A stretch of DNA of 5,850 nucleotides from WUQU01 sp038849025 (GCA_038849025.1 JAWCNE010000075.1:1-5850), one strand, 5' to 3'; counted from the first letter of the stretch, positions 1 through 5,352 are shown. Notes: generated by a model from the sequence alone, not told the origin. Program-made: numbers and translations.

Positions 1-19
1 AACCATTTGCGATTAGCTA

Positions 20-47
20 TGTTCTTTTAACAGCGACTAATAGAAGG
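20..47. repeat. Palindromic intergenic motif, copy 1 (degenerate)
   Basis: The left arm TGTTCTTTTAA and right arm CTAATAGAAGG flank a six-base spacer. Each arm matches the window's palindrome (TTTTCTGTTAG / CTAACAGAAAA) at 8 of 11 positions. The right arm is nearly identical to that of the copy at 5353-5380 (10 of 11), and both are followed by similar T-rich sequence ending in TTTGTC or TTTTGTC. It lies about 65 bases upstream of the putative TATA box of the first gene. Confidence 0.45.
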
Positions 48-107
48 TTTTGTCAAAATACAAGTTTGGGGTTTGAAGATTTAAGTATTTGAAGTAGCGA
101 GGGTAAC

Positions 108-124
108 TGTTAAATTTTAAAAGA
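108..124 (+). promoter_or_regulatory. Putative archaeal TATA box for the PD-(D/E)XK-like gene
   Basis: The A/T-only run TTAAATTTTAAAAG (about 110-123) is the best TATA-like element ahead of the gene. A start of transcription about 25-30 bases downstream would fall near 145, ahead of both candidate start codons (TTG 158 and ATG 176). The assignment rests on position and composition only. Confidence 0.4.
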
Positions 125-157
125 AATTAAAGGGATTTACTGGTAGGGTCATTGTGA

Positions 158-703
158 TTGGGCAGATTATCAAAAATGAGAGGACGTAGACCTCATGATG
201 GCATTGTTGGCGAATGGATTAGGTGGTGGATTGATATTAACCCAGACGCGCATATGGTGATCAACCCTGCGCCATATATAAAGGGTGAGGGAGAGCAGTG
301 GTATTCCGCCGATATACTTTTTCTTGAAAAAATTGATGGAGACAAATTCATGCTTACAGGTGTAGCCGAAGTTGAAAACAACAGAAGAAATTGGTTTGAA
401 AAACTTGAATCGTTAAAGGCATATGTGTCGAGGAAAAGTCGATATAGTAACCTAAAATTCGTCTTGCTATGTGTAAGCGTATATTCAGATGGAGACAAAA
501 ATATGTTCAATACTTTAATGGAGAAAATAAGAGATCTTTCAAAGCGGTTTGAAATAGATTGGATTCTCTATAGGCTCAATTTAGGTAATAAAGAAGACCC
601 ATGTTCAGAGTTTCGAGATGAGAAAAAACCATATCTCCTGTTCATTTTGGACGCGCAACGGTGGCTCATAAAAAGCGGAGACATAAAATCCCAAAAAGCG
701 TAA
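158..703 (+). CDS. PD-(D/E)XK nuclease-like protein, unknown function
   Basis: A protein of up to 181 residues with no recognised named family. Visible features: Glu19 in a Trp-rich helix (GEWIRWW), Asp52 in a hydrophobic strand (ADILFL), and Glu71-Val-Glu73-Asn in the strand LTGVAEVEN, followed by a basic helix that starts NRRNWFEKLESLKAY. The order helix Glu, strand Asp, Glu-x-Glu/Lys, then a helix and a hydrophobic strand (KFVLLCVSVY) resembles the PD-(D/E)XK nuclease core, with ExE in place of ExK. No signal peptide or membrane segment is seen, so it is probably cytosolic. The start is uncertain: TTG at 158 has a GGTAGGG stretch about 9 bases ahead, while ATG at 176 (residue 7) is the more usual codon but lacks a clear Shine-Dalgarno. 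It is convergent with the beta-helix gene. It could equally be a degenerate nuclease fold without catalysis. Confidence 0.7.
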   Translation: MGRLSKMRGRRPHDGIVGEWIRWWIDINPDAHMVINPAPYIKGEGEQWYSADILFLEKIDGDKFMLTGVAEVENNRRNWFEKLESLKAYVSRKSRYSNLKFVLLCVSVYSDGDKNMFNTLMEKIRDLSKRFEIDWILYRLNLGNKEDPCSEFRDEKKPYLLFILDAQRWLIKSGDIKSQKA

Positions 704-715
704 AATAATTTAGGC

Positions 716-743
716 TATTCCTTTAGGAGACACTAACAGAAAA
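716..743. repeat. Palindromic intergenic motif, copy 2 (right arm perfect)
   Basis: The left arm TATTCCTTTAG (8 of 11), the spacer GAGACA and the right arm CTAACAGAAAA (11 of 11) form this copy. It sits between two convergent genes, 12 bases after the stop at 703 and about 20 bases from the stop at 762. The inner 14 bases, TTAGGAGACACTAA, are identical to the core of the copy at 5353-5380. On the minus strand the right arm reads as a T-rich stretch that could also help terminate the beta-helix gene. Confidence 0.55.
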
Positions 744-748
744 ATTGA
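739..748 (-). terminator. Putative U-tract terminator of the beta-helix gene
   Basis: On the minus strand, the sequence after the stop codon reads CAAAATTCCTCAATTTTTCTG, split here as two T-rich stretches, the stronger being ATTTTTC about 20 bases past the stop. Archaeal termination commonly uses such U-tracts without a hairpin. It overlaps the right arm of the palindromic motif. The call rests on composition only. Confidence 0.3.
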
Positions 749-761
749 GGAATTTTGACGT

Positions 762-2315
762 CTAATCATGAGATGTTTTTGGCTTTCTTTGCTTTTTGTT
801 TATGATTGTTGTTAATGTTGTTATGAGTAGTAGGAGTATTGGTAGTGTGGTTGTGGGGTATTCTGGTATGACGTTTGTTCCTTGGATTGTTATGGTTTTT
901 GTGCTGTGTGTGTATGTGAAGTATAGATACGTGTTTTTCTGGTCTGAAAGTTCTAGGTAGTTTCCAATTTCTTGGCCGTTGACCGTTATTTTCCAGCCGT
1001 TTTCTGTCCATAAAACTGCTTTCGGAATTGTTATTCTGCAGAATCCAGTGGTTCCATCTAGCCCGGAAACATTGAATCTCAGGTAGGGTCCTAGTTCAGG
1101 GTTAAAGAGGATGTCTGTTACTGTGGAGTTGCTCGCAATACCTATATAATAATCGATGTCTTCCCATGCTCCGACATAGGTTAGGTTTAAGGGCGCCATT
1201 AACGGGTATTCGTCAATTGTGCTATCGGTAACATACGCGTAGTCTCCTATGCCGTCTGCCCCTGGAACATTCTGGTTTTCGCCATGGTATCTATCTTCAC
1301 CTTCATAGTCAGACCAGTAGTTTCCTCCGCAAGGATAGCCTCCATTGAAAAGATTGCCATTCACTCCGTCTATTTCTATGTTGAGGCCATTGTTATAAAA
1401 GACGTTATTGAAGATTTTGTTGTTTGAAGCCTGATAAATTCTGATTCCATAGCCATTCACCGCAATTGTGTTTCCAGCCACGGTATTGTTATCCGCATAC
1501 TCATACAAGTCGACGCCAACAGCTCCGTTAAGGGTGATGTCATTTCCATAAACGAGATTTTTTGAGGCGTAGGAAAGGCTGATCCCCGCAGCACCATATG
1601 AGGTTATCGTGTTCCTTAAAATCTTATTCTCTGAAGCGCTGATCGCTATTCCAGTTGCTGTTTCTAAGAAGCTTCCATTTAGGTAATTTTCCGATATAAC
1701 GTTGAAGTTACAGTTTTCCTGGATTACGATGCCATCTCCAGCACCAGCCACATTGTTACGCAAAAGAGTGTTTTGAGTTGAGGAGCTTCCCAACCGGATT
1801 GCATAGCCGTTGCCCATAAAATTGTTTTCCAAAATGATGCTGTTGTTGGAATATGTTAAGTCGATTCCCCAATTGTTATTAATTACATTGCATGCTTGAA
1901 TCTTGACGTTAACGCTCTGATACACGTTAAAGCCCATGGCGTGCCCTTGAACTTTCAAATTCCTTACGGTCACATTATTTCGCTGGCTCAAATCCACCCC
2001 TTTAGTAAGTAAGGATGATGATCCTTGCACTGTGAAACCATCCCCATCCAGAATGATGTTATCGCGTTCTATGACGATACCGCTTGCCATAAGACTGCTC
2101 ACGCTAATGTTGTCCCATAGCTGATACACGACTTTATCGGTTGTGTTAATTGGTGCACCAACAGGATCAATACGTCCATCACTCCTTATGTAAACAGTGC
2201 CAACCCATGCACGAACCACCGAAACCTTGAACACAAACCCCAAGAAACCAGATGTCAACCCCAGCATCAACATGCACGCAAGGAACACGCGCCTCATCTG
2301 AAACACCAAAACCAT
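762..2315 (-). CDS. Secreted NosD-like right-handed beta-helix surface protein with archaeosortase-like C-terminal tail
   Basis: Up to 517 residues. Residues about 8-36 are a signal peptide (basic RR, then a long hydrophobic run ending near VRA). From about 80 to 328 come repeated Asn-rich turns of the parallel beta-helix type (ERDNIILDGDGF, then many N-x-I-x-x-N turns), as in NosD/carbohydrate-binding PbH1 repeats. GGNYWSDYEG (330-339), DGIGDYAYVTD (about 354) and EYPLMAPL (369-376) form the usual end of these helices. A beta-rich domain follows (about 378-480), then IPEYP (483-487), a hydrophobic stretch (about 492-504) and a basic tail, resembling PEF-CTERM-like sorting signals. Many N-x-S/T sequons suggest glycosylation. 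The start may be ATG 2315 or ATG 2297 (codon 7); the latter has GGTG six bases upstream, so it may be the real start. The ligand is unknown; cell-surface glycan binding is inference. Confidence 0.9.
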   Translation of the reverse strand: MVLVFQMRRVFLACMLMLGLTSGFLGFVFKVSVVRAWVGTVYIRSDGRIDPVGAPINTTDKVVYQLWDNISVSSLMASGIVIERDNIILDGDGFTVQGSSSLLTKGVDLSQRNNVTVRNLKVQGHAMGFNVYQSVNVKIQACNVINNNWGIDLTYSNNSIILENNFMGNGYAIRLGSSSTQNTLLRNNVAGAGDGIVIQENCNFNVISENYLNGSFLETATGIAISASENKILRNTITSYGAAGISLSYASKNLVYGNDITLNGAVGVDLYEYADNNTVAGNTIAVNGYGIRIYQASNNKIFNNVFYNNGLNIEIDGVNGNLFNGGYPCGGNYWSDYEGEDRYHGENQNVPGADGIGDYAYVTDSTIDEYPLMAPLNLTYVGAWEDIDYYIGIASNSTVTDILFNPELGPYLRFNVSGLDGTTGFCRITIPKAVLWTENGWKITVNGQEIGNYLELSDQKNTYLYFTYTHSTKTITIQGTNVIPEYPTTTLPILLLLITTLTTIINKKQRKPKTSHD

Positions 2316-2333
2316 ACATTAAGCAACAATCCC

Positions 2334-2349
2334 ATTTTTAAATTTTTGC
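2334..2349 (-). promoter_or_regulatory. Putative TATA box of the beta-helix gene
   Basis: On the minus strand the sequence GCAAAAATTTAAAAAT contains TTTAAAAA centred near 2339. Transcription starting about 25 bases on would begin near the ATG at 2315. That gives either a leaderless message from 2315 or a leader of about 18 bases to the ATG at 2297, which has its own GGTG element. Confidence 0.5.
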
Positions 2350-2377
2350 AATAAGCTAAACTCGAACTCACAGCAAG

Positions 2378-2405
2378 TTTTCTGTTAGTAACGTCTAAAA
2401 GAACA
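2378..2405. repeat. Palindromic intergenic motif, copy 3 (most complete)
   Basis: The left arm TTTTCTGTTAG and right arm CTAAAAGAACA flank the spacer TAACGT. The arms pair at 9 of 11 positions, making this the most symmetric copy in the window. It lies about 36 bases upstream of the TATA box of the beta-helix gene, a distance close to that of copy 5 from its promoter, and about 170 bases upstream of the nitroreductase promoter. Confidence 0.6.
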
Positions 2406-2570
2406 CGGCTCCAAACATATCTTGCACTTAACAGTGACCAACAGAACTCAGAGGTTATGGTTTAAACATCAGTTTAAATTATCGGAATTTTCGCGCTTTT
2501 TTGAATGCCGTCAAGACTTAACTCGAAGATGAAACCTCCAACAGGTTTATCGGGAAAAGGCAGAAAAGAA
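2406..2570. other. Divergent intergenic region with small repeats
   Basis: Between the palindromic motif and the nitroreductase promoter there is no convincing gene. The stretch contains a direct repeat of GTTTAAA (near 2462 and 2474) and the hairpin AAACCT / AGGTTT at 2532-2548. A 43-codon ORF from ATG 2505 runs through the downstream promoter and is judged accidental. Confidence 0.4.
2528..2551. repeat. Inverted repeat ahead of the nitroreductase promoter
   Basis: AAACCT (2532-2537) and AGGTTT (2543-2548) are exact inverted copies around a five-base loop. GAT and ATC extend the pairing outside one unpaired G. It ends about 20 bases before the putative TATA box, so it could be an operator or simply chance. 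Confidence 0.3.
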
Positions 2571-2571
2571 A

Positions 2572-2588
2572 AATTATTAAATTTATTT
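2572..2588 (+). promoter_or_regulatory. Putative TATA/BRE region of the YCII-nitroreductase gene
   Basis: A purine-rich GAAAAGAAAAA run is followed by TTATTAAATTTATTT (about 2574-2588). Transcription would start near 2605. This argues against the in-frame TTG at 2587, which lies inside the promoter, and for the ATG at 2629. Confidence 0.5.
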
Positions 2589-2628
2589 GTTATCATCTGT
2601 TGTAATCTCACTACAGGTTGCGAAGGTT

Positions 2629-3591
2629 ATGTATAATGACAAATCGGTTCGTTATGTCATTCTGTTATCAAAGGTTTCTGAAAAAAGAATAACTGAAGAG
2701 TTAATCAAGGCTCATGTTGCTCATCTAGAGCAACTTGAGGAAAAAGGGCAAATGGTTTTAGCTGGTCCTTTTACTGACCATAATGGTGGCATGATAATTA
2801 TTCGTGCAGAGTCTTTCGAGGAGGCTAAAGCAATAGCAGAGTCTGACCCTTTTGTCAAATCTGGTGTTGAAAGCTGCGAACTTCGCACGCTGCAACTTTC
2901 GTTCCCGAAATCTTATAAGCTCGAACCTAATGGAGCATTTCTGTCGGTCCTGCGAAGACGTGTTACAACCCGACGGTTCGCAAAGCGTGATATTCCGAAG
3001 ACTACTGTGCAAGCCCTATTGGACGTGGCCTCACGCGCGCCTTCCGAATTCAATTTGCAACCGTGGCGGCCTGTGGTATGTTACTCAAAAGAGGCTAAGC
3101 GTCGTCTTCGCGATTGCTGCTTTGGTCAGAGGCAAGTGACACAAGCCGCAGTGGATGTGATTATAGCGGCGTCCACCCGCGTTTTTCATGAGGATGCTCC
3201 TCGTGTTGTTGATGAGTTCATTTCCGCTAGGCGATGTCGGGTTGATAAGCGGGATGCTTACATTGATTTCATTCGTTCCTACTACGGAAAAGACCCAGCC
3301 AAGCTTCGCCTTCATGCAGTAAAGAACGCTATGCTCTTCGGCCACCAGTTACTCCTCGCGGCTCTCTCCATAGGATTAGCTGGATTCTGGCTAGGTGGGG
3401 TTGATGAGGACAAGGTGCGTGCAACTTTCGGGATCCCAGATTACGTGGTTGTAGCGGGCGTTGTGGGACTCGGGTGGCCCGATACTGGTGAATCCGGTCA
3501 ACCACACCTTCCCCGTCTTCCAATGGAAACCATTGTATCATGGGAACGATGGGGAAACCATGATACAAAAGCAAGCAAGGCTTCTACGTAG
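2629..3591 (+). CDS. YCII-domain / nitroreductase fusion flavoprotein
   Basis: 320 residues from ATG 2629. The reading frame is open back to a TTG at 2587, but that lies within the promoter. Residues about 7-92 form a YCII domain: His32 in AHVAHLEQL, the AGPF turn, Asp50 in FTDHNGG and DPF at 73-75, with the His-Asp pair typical of the fold. After a linker (about 93-105) comes a nitroreductase domain: RRRVTTRRF (109-116) for FMN phosphate, APSEFNLQPWR (137-147), the helix HAVKNAMLFGHQLLLAAL, and GLAGFWLGG...FGIPDYVVVAGVVGLGWP near the end. Nitroreductase-family enzymes use FMN and NAD(P)H to reduce nitro compounds, quinones or similar substrates; the substrate here is unknown. The YCII part is AT-rich (19 of 60 G/C at 2641-2700) and the nitroreductase part much less so (32 of 60 at 3001-3060), suggesting different origins. 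It stands alone, without an operon. Confidence 0.9.
   Translation: MYNDKSVRYVILLSKVSEKRITEELIKAHVAHLEQLEEKGQMVLAGPFTDHNGGMIIIRAESFEEAKAIAESDPFVKSGVESCELRTLQLSFPKSYKLEPNGAFLSVLRRRVTTRRFAKRDIPKTTVQALLDVASRAPSEFNLQPWRPVVCYSKEAKRRLRDCCFGQRQVTQAAVDVIIAASTRVFHEDAPRVVDEFISARRCRVDKRDAYIDFIRSYYGKDPAKLRLHAVKNAMLFGHQLLLAALSIGLAGFWLGGVDEDKVRATFGIPDYVVVAGVVGLGWPDTGESGQPHLPRLPMETIVSWERWGNHDTKASKAST
3533..3568. repeat. Perfect 11-bp inverted repeat inside the 3' end of the nitroreductase gene
   Basis: TTGTATCATGG (3533-3543) and CCATGATACAA (3558-3568) are exact inverted copies around a 14-base loop. They overlap a second palindrome, CAATGG-AAA-CCATTG (3521-3535), and GGAAACCAT occurs twice. The pair ends 20 bases before the stop codon. 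No T-run follows on the plus strand, so a simple intrinsic terminator is not supported. Confidence 0.6.
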
Positions 3592-3640
3592 CAACAGTTA
3601 ACATAGCTAACGATAGTGTTAGGAGAAAACAGTTAATGCC
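3592..3640. repeat. Repeat-dense gap with a degenerate palindromic motif (region 4)
   Basis: AACAGTTAA occurs twice (3593-3601 and 3628-3636). Between them CTAAC (3607-3611) and GTTAG (3618-3622) are exact inverted copies around six bases. GTTAGGAGA followed by TAATG resembles the copy at 5353-5380 with a changed spacer. It bears the same GTTAG/CTAAC words as the other sites but does not fit the 11-6-11 form. Confidence 0.4.
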
Positions 3641-3681
3641 CTAGCATAATAAAAGTCAAACACTCCAAGAGGTAGCGATAA

Positions 3682-3816
3682 TTGACTTCTTTAATCGGCA
3701 TTAGATTTTGGAAAATATCGCCTGGAAAACAGGCTTATTTGTGGGAAGAGTTCAAAACTAAAAATTATATAGCGATAGGCTGGAATAATTATTGGCGACT
3801 TAAGAAAGTTTGCTAA
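3682..3816 (+). CDS. N-terminal fragment of the EVE-NucS gene (44 aa)
   Basis: The frame begins at TTG 3682 with a good GAGGT element and holds the typical N-terminus of the family (RFWKISPGKQAYLWEEF...YIAIGWNN). After WNN the frame becomes nonsense (YWRLKKVC) and stops at 3814. The natural continuation, IGDLRKFANRNEI, lies one base over, starting at 3791. Confidence 0.65.
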   Translation: MTSLIGIRFWKISPGKQAYLWEEFKTKNYIAIGWNNYWRLKKVC

Positions 3817-3874
3817 CCGGAATGAGATAATCAATGAGTTTTACGATGTTTATCCTGATAGCCTTCCTGACCAA

Positions 3875-4204
3875 GTGCTGGAGTTTTTCTATGATCTGAA
3901 AAAGGGTGATAAGGTGCTGATTTATGAAAATAAGAGCATTTATGCAGTAGGTGAAATTTTAAGCGATTATTATTACAAAGAGGAAGAGAGCGAGGTATAT
4001 TATCTCTACAACCATAGAAGAGATGTGAAATGGCTTAAAATACCAGATCCGCCTTTATCCATAGAACTTTTGCCTGAGGAGCTGAAAAGAAAACTTATGA
4101 GACAGCGGACAATTATTGAGCTCACCGAAGAGTGGAAATCCGTAGAGGAAGTTATGAAAGAGCAACCGCCCCCTGAAGAACTAGAACAACCTGCACCAAC
4201 TTAA
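3875..4204 (+). CDS. Middle fragment of the EVE-NucS gene (109 aa from GTG)
   Basis: This is the longest piece with a start codon, from GTG 3875, but genuine coding sequence reaches back to about 3791 in the same frame without a start. It carries the second half of the EVE/PUA-like domain (LKKGDKVLIYENKSIYAVGE, YNHRRDVKWLKI), then a conserved RTIIELTEEW segment and a Pro/Glu-rich linker (EQPPPEELEQPAP). On its own it would lack the start of the reader fold and the whole nuclease. The GTG has no clear Shine-Dalgarno. Confidence 0.6.
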   Translation: MLEFFYDLKKGDKVLIYENKSIYAVGEILSDYYYKEEESEVYYLYNHRRDVKWLKIPDPPLSIELLPEELKRKLMRQRTIIELTEEWKSVEEVMKEQPPPEELEQPAPT

Positions 4205-4576
4205 CCAGCATTTTCAATAAGTCTCGAAAGAACCCTCAGAGATTACCTTGCTGAAAACCCAAACATACTTGAACAGGGTTTACAACTAATCGGGAACGAA
4301 TATCCAACGGATGCAGGAAATATTGACATTCTCTTTAAAGATAAAGATGGCAACTATGTTATAGTCGAAACTAAAAAAGGAAGAGAAAGCGACAAAGTCG
4401 TAGGGCAGATCTTACGTTATGTAGGATGGATTAAAAAGAATCTTACACCAAAAGTCAGAGGAATAATTGTAGCTCATTCAAGCGATTCAAACCTTGAATG
4501 GGCAATCAAAGCAATAAAAGATTTAGTCAAACTGAAATTCTATAAAGTGAAATTTGAGCTCTTGGACGCCTCATAA
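4205..4576 (+). pseudogene. NucS-type nuclease domain fragment, no start codon
   Basis: This continues the frame of the middle fragment directly after TAA 4202-4204 and stays open for 123 codons to TAA 4574. There is no in-frame ATG near its beginning, so it would need readthrough or an unusual start. All visible nuclease positions (Asp 4325, Glu 4367, Lys 4373, Gln 4406) are intact and no further lesion is seen, which suggests the damage is recent. Confidence 0.8.
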
Positions 4577-4594
4577 AAACCAGCTAATACCCTA

Positions 4595-4762
4595 TTATTG
4601 TTTTTCTTCTCCTGTTCGCCTCGGCACATATCTTTGGTTGTATTCAATTCTATCAAGCGTCTGACCAATTTTTGCTAGTTCATTTTTAATGTTTTCGATA
4701 AGTCTTGGGACATCCTTTTCTGCAAGTTGTTGAAGTTGCTTAGCTTGTTTAATAAACTCCAT
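4595..4762 (-). CDS. C-terminal coiled-coil fragment of the membrane protein (55 aa)
   Basis: It reads from ATG 4760-4762 to TAA 4595-4597. The same frame is open upstream to TAA 4832 and encodes ILVEGKYRDIFGQTFEI, which looks like real coding sequence, so this ATG is internal rather than a true start. Content: an amphipathic, Lys/Glu/Gln-rich helix with heptad-like spacing of Leu and Ile, followed by a basic-acidic tail (VPRRTGEEKQ). Confidence 0.5.
   Translation of the reverse strand: MEFIKQAKQLQQLAEKDVPRLIENIKNELAKIGQTLDRIEYNQRYVPRRTGEEKQ
4601..4613 (+). terminator. Putative U-tract terminator of the EVE-NucS gene
   Basis: GTTTTTCTTCTCC begins about 24 bases after the stop at 4576. It lies inside the last codons of the convergent membrane-protein gene. 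On the other strand, GGTTTTTATG just beyond that gene's stop could serve the opposite direction. No hairpin is evident. Confidence 0.4.
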
Positions 4763-4857
4763 AGTATCGATGGTATCATTTATCTCAAAAGTCTGACCAA
4801 AAATATCTCTATACTTTCCCTCGACTAATATTTAAGCAGATAATTCACACAATTTGT

Positions 4858-5088
4858 CTATATTTCCTTCTGTAGAAAAATACGAATGGATTCATTTGGT
4901 GACATTATTGATTGGCTCCAAAGCCTTTTCTCGTTTGAGGGTAGAAAGGTTATTTGAGCATTTATGTTTACAGCGGGTCCTTTGCCAAAATTAGTTAACT
5001 CTAAAACCAAAAAGACAGGCCCTAACCAACTTAATTCGGCCCTAACATGAGGAAGAAATTCAGCCCTTTCTTGCTTTTTCCATTTCAC
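4858..5088 (-). CDS. Middle (soluble-domain) fragment of the membrane protein (76 aa)
   Basis: The first eight residues (MKWKKQER) are the out-of-frame reading of the EMEKARK junction, so the real segment starts at AEFLPHV. It holds a beta-rich domain with NFGKGPAVNINAQITF, a phrase typical of soluble domains that follow two membrane helices in this family, then SPNESIRIFL. The last residues (QKEI) arise after the second frameshift. It overlaps the upstream fragment by 29 bases in another frame, which is the sign of a shifted gene rather than two genes. Confidence 0.55.
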   Translation of the reverse strand: MKWKKQERAEFLPHVRAELSWLGPVFLVLELTNFGKGPAVNINAQITFLPSNEKRLWSQSIMSPNESIRIFLQKEI

Positions 5089-5290
5089 ATATTGTTTGTC
5101 TTACCTGCCATGCGTAATAAGCATTTATTGCAACCAATATCGTATTAACAAAGACGCTTGCCCACAAAGGATCCTTGACAATAACTGAAATGAACTCATA
5201 TATTTGAGGGTAATAGTGGCTTGAGATTCCGAGTGCGACCATAAAAGCCACCAAAATTACTACCTTTATCACGAGTTTCATACTCCTCAT
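5060..5290 (-). CDS. N-terminal two-helix fragment of the membrane protein (76 aa)
   Basis: It starts at ATG 5290; ATG 5281 (residue 4) is an alternative, with GAGGAGT directly ahead but very close. Two hydrophobic helices (about residues 5-27 and 42-62) are joined by a short loop (YYPQIYEFISVIVKD), and the second runs into AYYAWQVRQTICEMEKARK. It ends one codon after the frameshift. Without the soluble part it would be a bare hairpin membrane peptide. Confidence 0.6.
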   Translation of the reverse strand: MRSMKLVIKVVILVAFMVALGISSHYYPQIYEFISVIVKDPLWASVFVNTILVAINAYYAWQVRQTICEMEKARKG

Positions 5291-5313
5291 CTCTATTTCT
5301 TAATTCAGAGAGT

Positions 5314-5324
5314 GGATTTTTAAC
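5314..5324 (-). promoter_or_regulatory. Putative TATA box of the broken membrane-protein gene
   Basis: On the minus strand GTTAAAAATCC lies 26-34 bases ahead of ATG 5290, which fits a message with almost no leader. A promoter this well placed suggests the gene was recently functional. Confidence 0.4.
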
Positions 5325-5352
5325 TCCTACATTAATTGCAAAGCAAAGAGAG

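Larger units (their letters stand above)
3682..4576 (+). pseudogene. EVE/PUA-like domain - NucS-type nuclease fusion, interrupted by a frameshift and an in-frame TAA
   Basis: Read through its lesions this is about 297 residues. It starts at TTG 3682, which has GAGGT eight bases upstream and is preceded in frame by a TAA. The N-terminal part (FWKISPGKQAYLWEEF, YIAIGW, GDLRK, then GDKVLIYE...YAVGEI and HRRDVKWLKI) resembles EVE/PUA-like modules that read modified bases. From about 4220 a NucS/EndoMS-type nuclease domain follows: SLERTLRDYLAENPNILEQG, GNIDILF (Asp at 4325), VETKKG (Glu 4367, Lys 4373), GQILRYVGW (Gln 4406) and RGIIVAHS. Lesions: one extra base near 3785-3791 (AATAATTATT), shifting WNN-IGDL out of frame, and TAA at 4202-4204 between PAPT and PAFS with no change of frame. 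Family knowledge suggests a modification-dependent DNA nuclease; that role is inference. Sequencing error or a genuinely split gene remain possible. Confidence 0.8.
4595..5290 (-). pseudogene. Two-helix membrane protein with soluble domain and coiled-coil tail, broken by two frameshifts and a TAA
   Basis: Three pieces in alternating frames make one protein of about 230 residues. Part 1 has two membrane helices (about 5-27 and 42-62) and WQVRQTICEMEKARK. Part 2 continues with AEFLPHVRAELSW, LVLELTNFGKGPAVNI, LWSQSIMSPNESIRIFL. Part 3 reads EGNIDKLCELSA, TAA, ILVEGKYRDIFGQTFEI, then a charged helix (MEFIKQAKQLQQLAEKD...) predicted to form a coiled coil, ending at TAA 4595. Lesions: one extra G in the GGG at 5064-5066, one missing base near 4870-4874, and TAA at 4832-4834. 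The first and last frames are therefore the same. The layout recalls uncharacterised archaeal and bacterial membrane proteins with a YYAWQ...EMEKARK junction; function unknown. It is convergent with the broken nuclease gene. Confidence 0.75.

Noticed and set aside
2505..2636. A 43-codon plus-strand ORF ahead of the nitroreductase gene, ending at its start.
   Set aside because: It runs through the hairpin and the TATA region of the next gene, and the Lys-rich product mirrors the A-rich promoter.
3607..3622. CTAAC...GTTAG words look like integron attC core sites, and the genes seem cassette-like.
   Set aside because: The six-base loop is far shorter than any attC, the flanking bases do not fit RYYYAAC / GTTRRRY, gene orientations alternate, and no integrase is visible.
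4202..4834. Two in-frame TAA codons in neighbouring genes might suggest that TAA is read as an amino acid.
   Set aside because: TAA ends the intact first gene and is the natural stop of both broken genes, and each gene also has frameshifts, so ordinary decay or sequence error is simpler.
4858..5290. Two overlapping minus-strand genes as a real two-gene operon.
   Set aside because: The overlap encodes EMEKARK in one frame and continues naturally as AEFLPH in the other, so one gene with a single-base shift explains it better.
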